Assembly (NCBI RefSeq): GCF_006717095.1
Contig: NZ_VFQE01000001.1
Coordinates: forward strand, 3,472,001 to 3,536,000
Direction: 5' to 3'
From: Blastococcus colisei
GTDB taxonomy: Bacteria; Actinomycetota; Actinomycetes; Mycobacteriales; Geodermatophilaceae
DNA: 64,000 bases
The translations under genes and the position numbers were made by a program. The notes under the pieces are model-generated. The model had not been told where the DNA came from. It made no database searches and was given only the letters and a program-made list of their open reading frames with translations. Of the stretch, positions 38,255 to 47,920 are shown piece by piece; the stretch's first letter is position 1; every line of letters starts with the position of its first letter.

Positions 38255-38296
38255 ATGTCAAGAAGCGGCCCGCGCCTGCCGATCGGGATGCCGTGA
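38255..38296 (+). CDS. 13-codon leader ORF whose stop overlaps the protease start
   Basis: ATG 38255 stands four bases after GAGGGG, the best ribosome binding site in the region. It opens [13 protein letters not shown] and stops at TGA 38294-38296. That TGA overlaps the GTG at 38293 (GTGA) from which the S8 protease has a clean signal peptide. It may be a translated leader that couples ribosomes onto the protease start, or the original protease start displaced by a one-base frameshift. Too short to assign a product function. Confidence 0.35.
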   Translation: MSRSGPRLPIGMP

Positions 38297-40830
38297 CCAC
38301 CCGAGCCCGCCGGACCCTGACCGTCGTCGCCACCGTCGGCGTCCTCGCGGCTGCCTCCGCCCCGGCGTCCGCCGAGACGCCGGTGAACCCCGAGGTCGAG
38401 GCCGTCCCGTCCGTCCTGCGCGCGGAGCTGTCGGCCGCCGAGGAGCAGTCGCTCTCGCAGCTGACCGAGGGCGCCGGGGTGCAGGTCGAGGCCTTCGTGG
38501 TCACGCCGGGCGGCGCGGAGATCATCACCCTCGACGCAGGCTCCGAGGCCGACGCGCACGTCGCCAGCGGATTGCTCCTGGATCAGCCGTCGGTCGAGGC
38601 GGCGAACCTCACCGTGCCGGTCTTCGCGGTCGGCGGCGCGTTGCCGCAGTACGGCAACGTGATGGTGCGCTCGGCCGAGGCCCTCGCCGAGGTCGACAAC
38701 CCGCTCGCCGACGTCGTCGTCGCCGTGCTGGACACCGGGGTCAACCCGCACACCGAACTGGCCGCCGCGTTGGCGCCCGGCCAGAACTTCACCGACTCGC
38801 CCGGCGGCGCATCGGACACCAGCGACCGGCACGGGCACGGCACACACGTGGCCGGCACCGTCGGCGCCGATGCCGGCAGCCAGGTGGAGGGCGTCGCACC
38901 GGGCGTGCGGATCATGCCGGTCAAGGTCCTCGGCGACGACGGAGGGGGTTTCTCCAACTGGGCGAACTCGGGCATCGTCTACGCCGCCGACAACGGCGCC
39001 GACGTGATCAACCTGTCGCTGGGCGGCCCCGACGCGTCGGGGGTCTTCCGGTCGGCGGTCGACTACGCGCGGTCCAAGGGAGTCACGGTCATCGCCGCGG
39101 CCGGCAACGAGGGCAACTCGATCCCCCTCTACCCGGCGGCCGAGGTCGGCGTCATCGCCGTCGCCGCGGTCGACGAAGCCAAGCAGAAGGCCTTCTTCTC
39201 CAACTACGGCAGCTACGTCGACGTCGCCGCCCCGGGGGTGGGGATCACCTCCACCGACAAGTCCGGCAGCTACTCGTCCATGAGCGGGACCTCGATGGCC
39301 GCGCCGCACGTGGCCGGAGTCGCAGCGCTGGTGAAGGCGGCCGCCCCTGGCTTCACTCCCGATCAGGTCGAGCAGGTACTGATCGCCGTGGCCGAGGACC
39401 GCGGTGCCACCGGCCGCGACGACGTCTTCGGCCATGGCCTGGTCGACGCGCTGGGCGCGGTCCGGGCGGCCAACGCCATCGAGACGGGGACGCCGCCGGG
39501 CGCGCCGACGATCGGAGCGGTGACCCCGGGCGCCCGCTCGGCGGTCGTCAACTGGTCGCCGCCGACGTCGGACGGCGGGACGCCGGTCACCGCCTACACC
39601 GTGCAGACCCAGGCAGCCGGCACGCTGGTGCGCAGCGACCAGGTGGCCGCGCCGGCCACGAGCGCCACGCTGAGCGGGTTGACGACCGGCACGACCTACA
39701 CGTTCTCGGTCACGGCGACCACCCTGGCGGCGACCGGCCCTGCCTCCGCGGCGAGCGAGCCGGTGGTGCCCACGGAGCCTGCGCACGTCCCGGCCACCGA
39801 TGTGGTGACCTCCCACCGGCTCGGCGTGGACTCGCTGAACCTCTGGCAGATGCACGTCTCCGAGCCGCACGCCGGCTACGGCACCAGCCGGCTGGTGGAG
39901 ACGCTCGACTTCGGCGGCTTCTCCTACAGCCGCTCACGTACCGTCTCCGGCTCGTTCGGCGACCTCACGTCGAGCGACGACGGCACCGCCGACCACGTCA
40001 TCTGGCACGCCCAGCCCAACGGTGGCGTGCTGCTCTGGGCCATCGGCGGCGGCGGCGACACCACTCCACGGGTGCTGCAGGACCTGCGCACCGGCGGCTG
40101 GTCGTGGGCGGCCTCCACCCCGATGGCCGCCGATGTCACCGGTGACGGCCTCGATGACGTCGTCGTCCGCCACACGAACGGACCCTCCGCGTCCAACTAC
40201 TGGGTCTTCCCCGCCACCGGCGGGGGCTTCGGCAGCCCCCAGCTGTGGACCCAGCTGTCCGGCGCCACGCAGCGACCGGTCGTGGCCGACGTCGACGGCG
40301 ACGCCCGCGCCGATCTCGTCGTCGCCCGTCCCGCCGGTACCGGCGGCGGGCTGACATACGCGGTGCACCGCAGCACCGGTGATGCCTTCGAGTCCACCGG
40401 CCAGACCGTGTTCACCGGCCCGGTGTCCGGCGGCTGGTCGTTCGACCGCTCGCGCACGCTGGCCGGCGACGTCACCGGCGACGGACTGGTCGATCTCGTC
40501 ACCGCGCACGACCAGTCCGCCGGTGGCGGCCTGCTCGTCTGGGTGCACGTCAACTGCACGGCCGGCGTCACCGCCTGCACTGAGCCGGTCCAGATCTGGC
40601 AGGACCTGCGCACCGGCGGCTGGTCGTACGCGGGGTCCCGCCAGCACATGGCCGATACCGACGGCGACGGCGACGACGACCTGATCAGCATGCATTCCCA
40701 GGGCGGCAACCCGGGCATCCTGGTCTGGCGGCACCGCAGCACGACCACCCGCCTGTCGACACCCGACGTCGTGGCCGACCTGCGCACCGGCGGGTGGACC
40801 TACGCCGTCAGCCGCGACACCACGGCCTAG
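38293..40830 (+). CDS. secreted S8 (subtilisin-like) serine protease with Fn3 and FG-GAP/VCBS-like repeats
   Basis: From GTG 38293 it is 845 residues and begins with a clear Sec signal ([20 protein letters not shown], cleavage after ASAPASA). ATG 38215 would add 26 residues that spoil the signal. A propeptide region covers about 28-125. The catalytic triad is D in VVAVLDTGVNPH, H in DRHGHGTHVAGTVG and S in MSGTSMAAPHVAG, with the oxyanion N in IAAAGNEGNS. A fibronectin III-like domain follows (about 402-495). The rest has repeats with calcium-type loops (DVTGDGLDD, DVDGDARAD, DVTGDGLVD, DTDGDGDDD) and a recurrent DLRTGGWS segment, which suggest a partial beta-propeller. It ends in CTAG shared with the opposing gene. 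Confidence 0.93.
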   Translation: MTTRARRTLTVVATVGVLAAASAPASAETPVNPEVEAVPSVLRAELSAAEEQSLSQLTEGAGVQVEAFVVTPGGAEIITLDAGSEADAHVASGLLLDQPSVEAANLTVPVFAVGGALPQYGNVMVRSAEALAEVDNPLADVVVAVLDTGVNPHTELAAALAPGQNFTDSPGGASDTSDRHGHGTHVAGTVGADAGSQVEGVAPGVRIMPVKVLGDDGGGFSNWANSGIVYAADNGADVINLSLGGPDASGVFRSAVDYARSKGVTVIAAAGNEGNSIPLYPAAEVGVIAVAAVDEAKQKAFFSNYGSYVDVAAPGVGITSTDKSGSYSSMSGTSMAAPHVAGVAALVKAAAPGFTPDQVEQVLIAVAEDRGATGRDDVFGHGLVDALGAVRAANAIETGTPPGAPTIGAVTPGARSAVVNWSPPTSDGGTPVTAYTVQTQAAGTLVRSDQVAAPATSATLSGLTTGTTYTFSVTATTLAATGPASAASEPVVPTEPAHVPATDVVTSHRLGVDSLNLWQMHVSEPHAGYGTSRLVETLDFGGFSYSRSRTVSGSFGDLTSSDDGTADHVIWHAQPNGGVLLWAIGGGGDTTPRVLQDLRTGGWSWAASTPMAADVTGDGLDDVVVRHTNGPSASNYWVFPATGGGFGSPQLWTQLSGATQRPVVADVDGDARADLVVARPAGTGGGLTYAVHRSTGDAFESTGQTVFTGPVSGGWSFDRSRTLAGDVTGDGLVDLVTAHDQSAGGGLLVWVHVNCTAGVTACTEPVQIWQDLRTGGWSYAGSRQHMADTDGDGDDDLISMHSQGGNPGILVWRHRSTTTRLSTPDVVADLRTGGWTYAVSRDTTA

Positions 40831-41210
40831 GAGGAGCCGGACGACCCGTCCGCCGGCCGACCGAACGGCGAGCCGAGGAGCTCCCTGCGCACCTGCAGTA
40901 GGTACAGCCAGATGAGCACGAACGCGCCGGCGACGAACCACATCACCCCGTCGAGGAGCCCGGTGAGCAGCAGCGGCACCTGCAGGGCGGTACCCACCAC
41001 CAGTCCCCGCGGTCGCCGCTGGATCCCCGCGGCCAGGACGAGGAGGACGGCCAGCACGAGCAGGTAGGTGAGGCGCCCGCCGGTGAGTCCCTCGCCGGTC
41101 TGCGCGATGCCCCGGGGCACGAACAGGGTGGCCAGTCCCTCGAGCACGAGGACGCCGGCAGCGGCACCGCCCAGAGCGCGACCCGCGCGAACCGGGTCCG
41201 GGGCCGTCAT
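40827..41210 (-). CDS. DUF4233 domain-containing membrane protein
   Basis: Small membrane protein of 127 residues from ATG 41210, which overlaps the folC stop (ATGA). Four hydrophobic stretches are visible: [53 protein letters not shown] and [17 protein letters not shown]4233 proteins regularly follow folC in actinobacteria, and the role is unknown. Its stop codon shares CTAG with the stop of the convergent protease gene, so the two genes overlap by four bases with no terminator between them. Confidence 0.9.
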   Translation of the reverse strand: MTAPDPVRAGRALGGAAAGVLVLEGLATLFVPRGIAQTGEGLTGGRLTYLLVLAVLLVLAAGIQRRPRGLVVGTALQVPLLLTGLLDGVMWFVAGAFVLIWLYLLQVRRELLGSPFGRPADGSSGSS

Positions 41211-42562
41211 CCGCCCCGCCGGCTCAGGAGGGAGCGGGCCTCGCCCGCCGTGATCACGCTGCCGGTGACCAGCACCCCGGAGCCGCCGAGGGCGTCGTCG
41301 GGGCCCGCCTCGGCCAGCTCCATCGCCTCGCTCAGCGCATCGGGGAGGCTCGGCGAGACGCTGACCCGGTCGGCACCGAAGACGTCGACGGCCAGGGCCC
41401 CCAGCTCGTCGGCGGGCATCGCGCGCGGCGAGCTGTTCTGCGTGACCACCAGCTCCGCGCACACGTCCTCGAGCGCGGTCAGGATGCCGCTCACGTCCTT
41501 GCCGCTCACGCAGCTCACGACGCCGACCAGCCGGGTGAAGTCGAAGGACTCCTTGATGGCGTCGACCGTGGCCGCCATACCGGCCGGGTTGTGCGCGGCG
41601 TCGACCAGCACCGTCGGGCTGGTGCGCACCCGTTCCAGGCGGCCGGGCGAGCGGACGCCGGCGAAGGCCGCCCGCACCGTCTCCTGCTCGATGGGCCCGG
41701 TCGCGGCGCCCGCGCCCAGGAACGCCTCGACGGCGGCCAGCGCGGTGACGGCGTTCTGCGCCTGGTGCGCGCCGAACAGCGGGAGGAAGACCTCCTCGTA
41801 CTCGCCGCCCAGGCCCTGCAGGCGCACCTGCTGCCCGCCGACGGCGACCCGCCGTTCCAGCACGCCGAACTCGGTGCCCTCGCGGGCGACCACGGCCTCG
41901 ACCTCGACCGCGCGGCGGACGAGGGCGTCGAGCGCGCCCGGCTGCTGGCGGGCGAGGACGGCGATGGCGTCGGCCTTGACGATCCCCGCCTTCTCCCCCG
42001 CGATCGTCGCGACGTCGGGTCCGAGGTACTCGGCGTGGTCGAGGTCCACCGGGGTGACGACGGCGACCCGGGCGTCCGCGACATTCGTGGCGTCCCAGCT
42101 GCCGCCCATGCCGACCTCGATGACGGCGACGTCGACCGGGGCCTCGGCGAAGAGGGCGTAGGCCATGCCGACCATGACCTCGAAGAAGGAGAGCGGGTGG
42201 TCACCGGCGGCGTCCACCATCTGCACGTACGGCGCGATGTCCTCGTAGGTCTCGACGAACCGCTCGGGGCTCACCGGCTCGCCGTCCAGCACGATCCGCT
42301 CCCGGATCGACTCCAGGTGCGGGCTCGTGAACCGGCCCACCCGCAGGCCGAAGCCGCGCAGGAGCTCGTCGATCATCCGCGCCGTCGTCGTCTTGCCGTT
42401 GGTACCGGCCACCTGGATGACCGGCATCGCGCGGTGCGGCGAACCGAGCAGGTCCACCAGGGCCGTGATGCGGGTCAGCGAGGGCTCCAACCGGCTCTCG
42501 GGCCACCGGGCCAGCAGCTCGTTCTCCACCCGGGCCATGTCACCGGTGCCGCTGCCGCTCAT
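41207..42562 (-). CDS. folC: bifunctional folylpolyglutamate synthase/dihydrofolate synthase
   Basis: Adds glutamate to dihydropteroate and to folates. It has 451 residues from ATG 42562; ATG 42538 and ATG 42586 are alternatives. The P-loop is [16 protein letters not shown] near residue 47, followed by [37 protein letters not shown] and GEKAGIVK. The C-terminal ligase domain has [17 protein letters not shown] much longer open frame upstream is antisense to valS and is rejected. It is divergent from valS with about 42 bases between starts, and coupled to DUF4233. Confidence 0.96.
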   Translation of the reverse strand: MSGSGTGDMARVENELLARWPESRLEPSLTRITALVDLLGSPHRAMPVIQVAGTNGKTTTARMIDELLRGFGLRVGRFTSPHLESIRERIVLDGEPVSPERFVETYEDIAPYVQMVDAAGDHPLSFFEVMVGMAYALFAEAPVDVAVIEVGMGGSWDATNVADARVAVVTPVDLDHAEYLGPDVATIAGEKAGIVKADAIAVLARQQPGALDALVRRAVEVEAVVAREGTEFGVLERRVAVGGQQVRLQGLGGEYEEVFLPLFGAHQAQNAVTALAAVEAFLGAGAATGPIEQETVRAAFAGVRSPGRLERVRTSPTVLVDAAHNPAGMAATVDAIKESFDFTRLVGVVSCVSGKDVSGILTALEDVCAELVVTQNSSPRAMPADELGALAVDVFGADRVSVSPSLPDALSEAMELAEAGPDDALGGSGVLVTGSVITAGEARSLLSRRGG

Positions 42563-42604
42563 CCTGCTCAGGATGCCAGCCCCCATGTTCCTAGACTGAG
42601 GCCC

Positions 42605-45232
42605 ATGGTTCCCGACATCGCCGCCCCGAACGCCACCGTGCCACCGGCACCGATGGACGTAGCCCCGGCAGCGACCGTCGGCGTGCCCGAGAAGCCCACG
42701 CTGGACGGGCTCGAGGAGAAGTGGGTCGAGCACTGGGCGTCCGACGACACCTACGCCTTCGACCGTGCGGCGGCACTGGACCCGGCGACGCCGCGGGAGC
42801 GGATCCACTCGATCGACACTCCCCCGCCGACGGCCAGCGGCTCGCTGCACGTGGGCCACGTCTTCAGCTACACCCACACCGACTTCGTCGCCCGCTACCA
42901 GCGGATGCGTGGCAAGCACGTCTTCTACCCGATGGGCTGGGACGACAACGGTCTGCCCACCGAGCGGCGGGTGCAGAACTACTACGGCGTGCGCTGCGAC
43001 CCTGCGCTGCCCTACGACCCGTCGTTCGAGCCGAAGGCCTTGCCGGACAAGAACCAGCTGCCCATCTCCCGCCGCAACTTCGTCGAGCTGTGCATGCGGC
43101 TGACCGAGGAGGACGAGGCGGAGTACGAGAAGCTCTGGCGCCGCGTCGGGCTCTCGGTCGACTGGTCGAACGTCTACCGGACCATCTCGGAGTCCTCCCG
43201 CGCCACGGCCCAGCGGATGTTCCTGCAGAACCTGGCCCGTGGCGAGGCCTACGCCCAGGAGGCGCCGACCCTCTGGGACGTCACCTTCCGCACCGCCGTC
43301 GCCCAGGCCGAGCTGGAGGACCGGGAGCGCCCGGGCGCCTACCACCGGATCTCCTTCCACTCCGCCGACGGCCCGGTCTTCATCGAGACCACGCGGCCAG
43401 AGCTGCTGCCGGCCTGCGTCGCGCTGGTCGCCCACCCCGACGACTCGCGATACGCAGATCTCTTCGGGAAGACGGTGCGGACGCCGCTGTTCGACGTCGA
43501 GGTGCCCGTCGTCGCGCACCGCCTCGCCGAGCCGGACAAGGGCTCCGGCATCGCGATGATCTGCACCTTCGGCGACCTCAACGACGTCACCTGGTGGCGG
43601 GAGCTGCAGCTGCCAACCCGGGCGATCGTCGGCTGGGACGGCCGGATCCTGGCCGACCCGCCGCCCGGCGTGCCCGCGCAGCCCTACGACGAGCTGGCCG
43701 GCAAGACCGTGTTCAGCGCGCAGCAGCGGATCGTCGAGCTGCTGACGGAGTCCGGCGACCTGCACGGCGAGCCGAAGCCGATCACGCATCCGGTGAAGTT
43801 CTTCGAGAAGGGCGAGCGCCCGCTGGAGATCGTCACCACGCGCCAGTGGTACATCCGCAACGGCGGTCGCGACGCCGACCTGCGCGATGCCCTGGTGGCC
43901 CGCGGCAAGGAGATCCAGTGGGTCCCCGAGCACATGCGGCACCGGTACGACAACTGGGTCGAGGGACTCAACGGCGACTGGCTGATCAGCCGCCAGCGGT
44001 TCTTCGGCGTCCCTTTCCCGGTCTGGTACTCCCTCGACGCCGAGGGCGAGCCGGACTTCGAGAACCCCCTGCTCGCCCCGGAGGCGTCGCTGCCGGTCGA
44101 CCCGTCGTCCGACGTGCCCGAGGGGTACACCGAGGACCAGCGCGGCACGCCGGGCGGCTTCATGGCCGACCCCGACGTGATGGACACCTGGGCGACGTCG
44201 TCGCTGTCGCCGCAGGTCGCCTCGGGCTGGGACACCGACCCGGAGCTGTTCGCGCGTGTCTTCCCGATGGACCAGCGTCCCCAGGCGCACGACATCATCC
44301 GGACCTGGCTGTTCTCGACCGTCGTCCGCGCGCACTTCGAGCACGGCACGGTGCCGTGGACGCACGCCACCATCTCCGGCTTCGTGGTCGACCCCGACCG
44401 CAAGAAGATGTCGAAGTCGAAGGGCAACGCGACCACGCCGATCGACGTGCTGGAGCGCTACGGCACCGACGCCGTCCGCTGGCGCGCGGCCGGCGCCCGG
44501 CCCGGTGCCGACTCGCCGTTCGACGAGGCGCAGATGAAGGTCGGCCGGCGGCTGGCCATGAAGATCCTCAACATCGGCAAGTTCGTCCTCGGACTGGGCG
44601 TCGGCTCCGTCGACCTGGGCTCGGCCGTCGACCGGATCACCGAACCGATCGACCGCGGTCTGCTGGCCGGGCTCGCGGCTGTCGTCGACGAGGCGACGGC
44701 CGCGATGGAGGCCTACAACTACACCCGCGCGCTCGAGGTGGCGGAGTCCTTCTTCTGGTCGTTCTGCGACGACTACGTCGAGCTGGTGAAGTCGCGGGCC
44801 TACCGCTCGGACGCCGCGGCCGAGTCGGCGCAGGCCACGCTGGCCCTGGCGCTGGCCGTGCAGCTGCGGCTGTTCGCCCCGGTGCTGCCGTTCGTGACCG
44901 AGGAGGTCTGGTCGTGGTGGCGGTCGGGCTCGGTGCACCGCGCGTCGTGGCCGGTCGCCGCGGAGCTGCCCGCCGGAGGTGACGCCGCCGTGGTCGCGAC
45001 TGCCGCGGAGGCGCTGGCCGGCGTGCGCAAGGCCAAGTCCGACGCCAAGGTCTCGATGCGGGCCGACGTCGAGACAGCGACCGTGACCGCACCGGAGGCC
45101 CAGGTGGCGATCGTGGAGGCCGCCCGGTCGGATCTGACCGACGCCGGCCGCATCGCGACGCTGTCGGTGGTGTCCGGCGACGGCCCGATGACCGTCCAGG
45201 TCGTGCTGGCCCCAGTCGAGCCGGCCGAATGA
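42605..45232 (+). CDS. valS: valine-tRNA ligase
   Basis: Charges tRNA-Val. ATG 42605 gives 875 residues; ATG 42652 is a possible later start, and the open frame before 42605 lies over folC and is not coding. The class I HIGH motif appears as [16 protein letters not shown] near residue 80, and KMSKS in [14 protein letters not shown] near residue 600. The editing domain lies between, including [20 protein letters not shown]. The tryptophan-rich [20 protein letters not shown] segment precedes KMSKS. A coiled-coil C-terminal arm is reduced. No T-box leader fits into the 42-base gap. A strong hairpin follows the stop. Confidence 0.96.
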   Translation: MVPDIAAPNATVPPAPMDVAPAATVGVPEKPTLDGLEEKWVEHWASDDTYAFDRAAALDPATPRERIHSIDTPPPTASGSLHVGHVFSYTHTDFVARYQRMRGKHVFYPMGWDDNGLPTERRVQNYYGVRCDPALPYDPSFEPKALPDKNQLPISRRNFVELCMRLTEEDEAEYEKLWRRVGLSVDWSNVYRTISESSRATAQRMFLQNLARGEAYAQEAPTLWDVTFRTAVAQAELEDRERPGAYHRISFHSADGPVFIETTRPELLPACVALVAHPDDSRYADLFGKTVRTPLFDVEVPVVAHRLAEPDKGSGIAMICTFGDLNDVTWWRELQLPTRAIVGWDGRILADPPPGVPAQPYDELAGKTVFSAQQRIVELLTESGDLHGEPKPITHPVKFFEKGERPLEIVTTRQWYIRNGGRDADLRDALVARGKEIQWVPEHMRHRYDNWVEGLNGDWLISRQRFFGVPFPVWYSLDAEGEPDFENPLLAPEASLPVDPSSDVPEGYTEDQRGTPGGFMADPDVMDTWATSSLSPQVASGWDTDPELFARVFPMDQRPQAHDIIRTWLFSTVVRAHFEHGTVPWTHATISGFVVDPDRKKMSKSKGNATTPIDVLERYGTDAVRWRAAGARPGADSPFDEAQMKVGRRLAMKILNIGKFVLGLGVGSVDLGSAVDRITEPIDRGLLAGLAAVVDEATAAMEAYNYTRALEVAESFFWSFCDDYVELVKSRAYRSDAAAESAQATLALALAVQLRLFAPVLPFVTEEVWSWWRSGSVHRASWPVAAELPAGGDAAVVATAAEALAGVRKAKSDAKVSMRADVETATVTAPEAQVAIVEAARSDLTDAGRIATLSVVSGDGPMTVQVVLAPVEPAE

Positions 45233-45240
45233 GCTTCGAC

Positions 45241-45289
45241 TGAACGCAAGGGGGCCATTTCTTTGCGCGGAATGGCCTCCTCGCGTTCA
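45241..45289 (+). terminator. long hairpin after valS, starting TGAACGC
   Basis: TGAACGC plus GGGGGCCATT (45241-45259) pairs with AATGGCCTCC plus GCGTTCA (45271-45289), with one G-T pair and a two-base internal mismatch. It begins eight bases after the valS TGA. Its outer arm TGAACGC also opens the hairpin region after the next gene (46269). Confidence 0.75.
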
Positions 45290-45350
45290 GCCGGTCGGCT
45301 GTCCACAGGGGCGCCACGAATGGGGCATCGGATCGGTCACCCTTCGCTCC

Positions 45351-46271
45351 GTGCACCGGCTCCCCGAACTCCTTCCCGACGGCCTCATCGGCCGGGCAGA
45401 ACTCCTGGCCTGCACCAGCCCGAGCAGCGTGAAGCGATGGCTTCGCAACGGCGCGCTGGTGCAGCTGCAGCCCGGCGTCCTCGCCCTGCCGGAACGAGCC
45501 GACGACTGGACGCTACGAGCTCGGGCGGCGAGCCGGTGGGCCGGCGGACCGGTCAGCCACGTCTCAGCGCTCGTCGCCGGCGGGCTCGCCGCTGCGAACG
45601 ACGGCCCGGTGCACGTGACGGTGCCCTCGGCACGCTGCCCGAGAGGGGGCTGCGGCGTCGTGGCTCACCGGTCCGATCGGAGGTTGGTAACCGTTCGGTA
45701 CGGGACACTCGAGGCGGTCGAACCCGAGCGAAGCCTGGTCGACGCTTGGGCATGGGCACACACCCCACGGCGGAACCCGCGCGCCCGTCAAGAGCAACCC
45801 ATAATCCGTCGAGCCGTCATCGAAGGCGTCCGCGGCCGCGCCGTCCACGCCGCTGCGGTCCGCCGGGCGTCGGTGCGCCTGGGGCCCCATCCGGGAGGGC
45901 CGGCGTTGCTCGACCTGCTCGCGCTCATCGCCGGTGGCTGCGACAGCGAGCTGGAGATCTGGGGCGTGCAGCAGGTGCTGCCGAGACCACCCGCCGTGCC
46001 GCCTTACGTCCAGCAGTACCGCCTTGCCTTACCGGATGGGCGACGCATCAAGCTGGACGCGGCCTGGCCTGAAGCTCTCGTCGCCGTGGAGCTCGACGGA
46101 GCGGCCTTCCACGGCAGCCGGGAGGCCCGGGAGCGCGACTTGCGGCGGGACAGCGCGCTCGCCGCACTCGGCTGGGTCGTCCTGCGCTTCAGCTACGCGC
46201 GTCTGGTGGCGGACCCAGAAGGCTGCCGGCGCGAGATCGTCGCCGCGGTCCTCGCGCGACTCGCCCACTGA
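45351..46271 (+). CDS. AbiEi-like / DUF559 (Vsr-like nuclease fold) protein
   Basis: Protein of 306 residues from GTG 45351. The N-terminal 90 residues resemble the winged-helix AbiEi antitoxin domain (LIGRAELLACTSPSSVKRWL, LVQLQPGVLALP). The C-terminal 100 residues look like a DUF559/very-short-patch-repair-like fold of the PD-(D/E)XK type: KLDAAWPEALVAVELDGAAF with acidic E-x-D, then RERDLRRDSALAALGWVVLR. No AbiEii toxin partner is adjacent. Such solitary genes are frequent in Geodermatophilaceae-type genomes. Function is unknown; a nuclease or regulator of mobile DNA is a guess. It lies between two hairpins in a spot between valS and clpX, which suggests a mobile or accessory gene. Confidence 0.7.
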   Translation: MHRLPELLPDGLIGRAELLACTSPSSVKRWLRNGALVQLQPGVLALPERADDWTLRARAASRWAGGPVSHVSALVAGGLAAANDGPVHVTVPSARCPRGGCGVVAHRSDRRLVTVRYGTLEAVEPERSLVDAWAWAHTPRRNPRARQEQPIIRRAVIEGVRGRAVHAAAVRRASVRLGPHPGGPALLDLLALIAGGCDSELEIWGVQQVLPRPPAVPPYVQQYRLALPDGRRIKLDAAWPEALVAVELDGAAFHGSREARERDLRRDSALAALGWVVLRFSYARLVADPEGCRREIVAAVLARLAH

Positions 46272-46280
46272 ACGCGAGAG

Positions 46281-46305
46281 GCCCAGAACCTCGCTGGTTC
46301 TGGGC
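46281..46305. terminator. 10-bp perfect hairpin between the AbiEi-like gene and clpX
   Basis: GCCCAGAACC and GGTTCTGGGC flank the loop TCGCT. It lies between convergent genes and can stop transcription from both sides. Confidence 0.8.
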
Positions 46306-46327
46306 TTCTGGCGTGCAATCGAAGTGG

Positions 46328-47596
46328 CTAGGCGGACTTCTCGCGGCGCTCGCGGGTGGGCTTGCGCGGGACGATCGTCGGGTTCACGTGCTCCAGGACG
46401 ACCTCCTTGGTGATCACCACGGAGGCGACGTCCTCCCGGCTGGGGATGTCGTACATCACCGACTGGAGCACCTCCTCCATGATCGCGCGGAGCCCACGGG
46501 CGCCGGTGCCGCGGAGGATGGCCTGGTCGGCGATCGCCTCGAGGGCGTCGTCGGTGAACTCCAGGTCGACACCGTCGAGCTCGAACAGCTTCCGGTACTG
46601 GCGCACCAGGGCGTTCTTCGGCTCGGTGAGGATGTTGATCAGCGCCTCGCGGTCGAGCTTCTGCACGCTGGTGATCACCGGTAGGCGGCCGATGAACTCG
46701 GGGATCATGCCGAACTTCAGCAGGTCCTCGGGCATGACCTCGGCGAAGGCATTGGCCTCGGCGATCTCGGCCTTGCCGCGGACCTGGCCCGCGAAGCCGA
46801 TCCCCTGCTTGGTCGTGCGGTCCTCGATGACCTTCTCCAGGCCGGCGAAGGCGCCGCCCACGATGAACAGCACGTTCGTCGTGTCGATCTGGATGAACTC
46901 CTGGTGCGGGTGCTTGCGGCCGCCCTGCGGGGGCACCGACGCCGTCGTCCCCTCGAGGATCTTCAGCAGCGCCTGCTGCACGCCCTCACCGGAGACGTCG
47001 CGGGTGATCGACGGGTTCTCGCTCTTGCGGGCGATCTTGTCGACCTCGTCGATGTAGATGATGCCGGTCTCGGCCCGCTTGACGTCGTAGTCGGCGGCCT
47101 GGATCAGTTTGAGGAGGATGTTCTCGACGTCCTCACCGACGTAGCCGGCTTCGGTCAGCGCGGTGGCGTCGGCGATGGCGAAGGGCACGTTGAGCATGCG
47201 GGCGAGGGTCTGCGCCAGGTGCGTCTTGCCGCAGCCGGTGGGGCCCATCAGCAGGATGTTGGACTTGGCCAGCTCGACGCCCTCGTCGCGGCGGTCACCG
47301 CCGGCCTGGATGCGCTTGTAGTGGTTGTAGACGGCCACCGACAGCGTGCGCTTGGCCTTGTCCTGACCGATGACGTACTGCTCGAGGAAGTCGTGGATCT
47401 CCTTCGGCTTCGGCAGCTCGTCGAACTTCAGGTCGGAGGACTCCGAGAGCTCTTCCTCGATGATCTCGTTGCAGAGGTCGATGCACTCGTCGCAGATGTA
47501 GACCCCGGGGCCCGCGATGAGCTTCTTGACCTGCTTCTGGCTCTTCCCGCAGAAGGAGCACTTGAGCAGGTCACCGCTCTCACCGATTCGTGCCAC
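46328..47596 (-). CDS. clpX: ATP-dependent Clp protease ATP-binding subunit ClpX
   Basis: AAA+ unfoldase feeding ClpP. It has 422 residues from GTG 47596. The N-terminal zinc-binding domain has the pairs CSFC and CDEC. Walker A is [16 protein letters not shown], Walker [15 protein letters not shown], pore loop 1 contains GYVGED, and the RKH substrate loop is in [10 protein letters not shown]. The IGF loop that docks into ClpP is visible in [11 protein letters not shown]. It lies downstream of the clpP pair in the same direction but is separated from it by a 324-base gap with a strong hairpin, so it probably has its own promoter. Confidence 0.98.
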   Translation of the reverse strand: MARIGESGDLLKCSFCGKSQKQVKKLIAGPGVYICDECIDLCNEIIEEELSESSDLKFDELPKPKEIHDFLEQYVIGQDKAKRTLSVAVYNHYKRIQAGGDRRDEGVELAKSNILLMGPTGCGKTHLAQTLARMLNVPFAIADATALTEAGYVGEDVENILLKLIQAADYDVKRAETGIIYIDEVDKIARKSENPSITRDVSGEGVQQALLKILEGTTASVPPQGGRKHPHQEFIQIDTTNVLFIVGGAFAGLEKVIEDRTTKQGIGFAGQVRGKAEIAEANAFAEVMPEDLLKFGMIPEFIGRLPVITSVQKLDREALINILTEPKNALVRQYRKLFELDGVDLEFTDDALEAIADQAILRGTGARGLRAIMEEVLQSVMYDIPSREDVASVVITKEVVLEHVNPTIVPRKPTRERREKSA

Positions 47597-47920
47597 CTGC
47601 TGACCTCCACCTGTGAATCGCCGGTCCTGGTGTCAGGAGCCTGCGCCTTGATTCTGACTGCTCAGCCCCTGCTCGGCCTCATTGTTCCGGGCCCATCTTC
47701 TGGGCCATCGCCGCGAGGCTGTCCTCCCGGCGCCATGTGCCGGGGATCGGGCGTCCGCAGACCGTAACCCCCGCTGCCGACGTCGCCGGGCAATGACTCA
47801 CCCGGTTCCGGCGACCGTCCCACTTCTGTCCCGAGGGCGCCCTCTGCCCCTCGGTCCCCGACCCCGTCGACGGTACGGGTCGAGGCCACGACACGCGCGG
47901 CCTCGACCCGTCCGAAGGGG
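47597..47920. other. 324-bp gap between clpP2 and clpX
   Basis: Non-coding. It holds the clpP2 terminator hairpin (47875-47911) and must hold the clpX promoter and leader on the minus strand. A smaller hairpin (GGCCCA / TGGGCC) is at about 47690-47710. No convincing gene is present. Confidence 0.5.
47875..47911. terminator. 13-bp perfect hairpin after clpP2
   Basis: ACGGGTCGAGGCC (47875-47887) pairs perfectly with GGCCTCGACCCGT (47899-47911) around an 11-base loop, nine bases after the clpP2 stop on the minus strand. Confidence 0.8.

Noticed and set aside
42563-42604. T-box or other aminoacyl-tRNA riboswitch before valS
   Set aside because: The gap between the folC and valS starts is only about 42 bases, too short for a T-box.
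41207-44938. 1243-codon minus-strand frame suggesting a fusion upstream of folC
   Set aside because: The first two thirds are antisense to valS and have no similarity to any domain; folC starts at about 42562.
41591-45232. N-terminal extension of valS over folC
   Set aside because: The valine-tRNA ligase fold begins after ATG 42605; the extension is antisense to folC.
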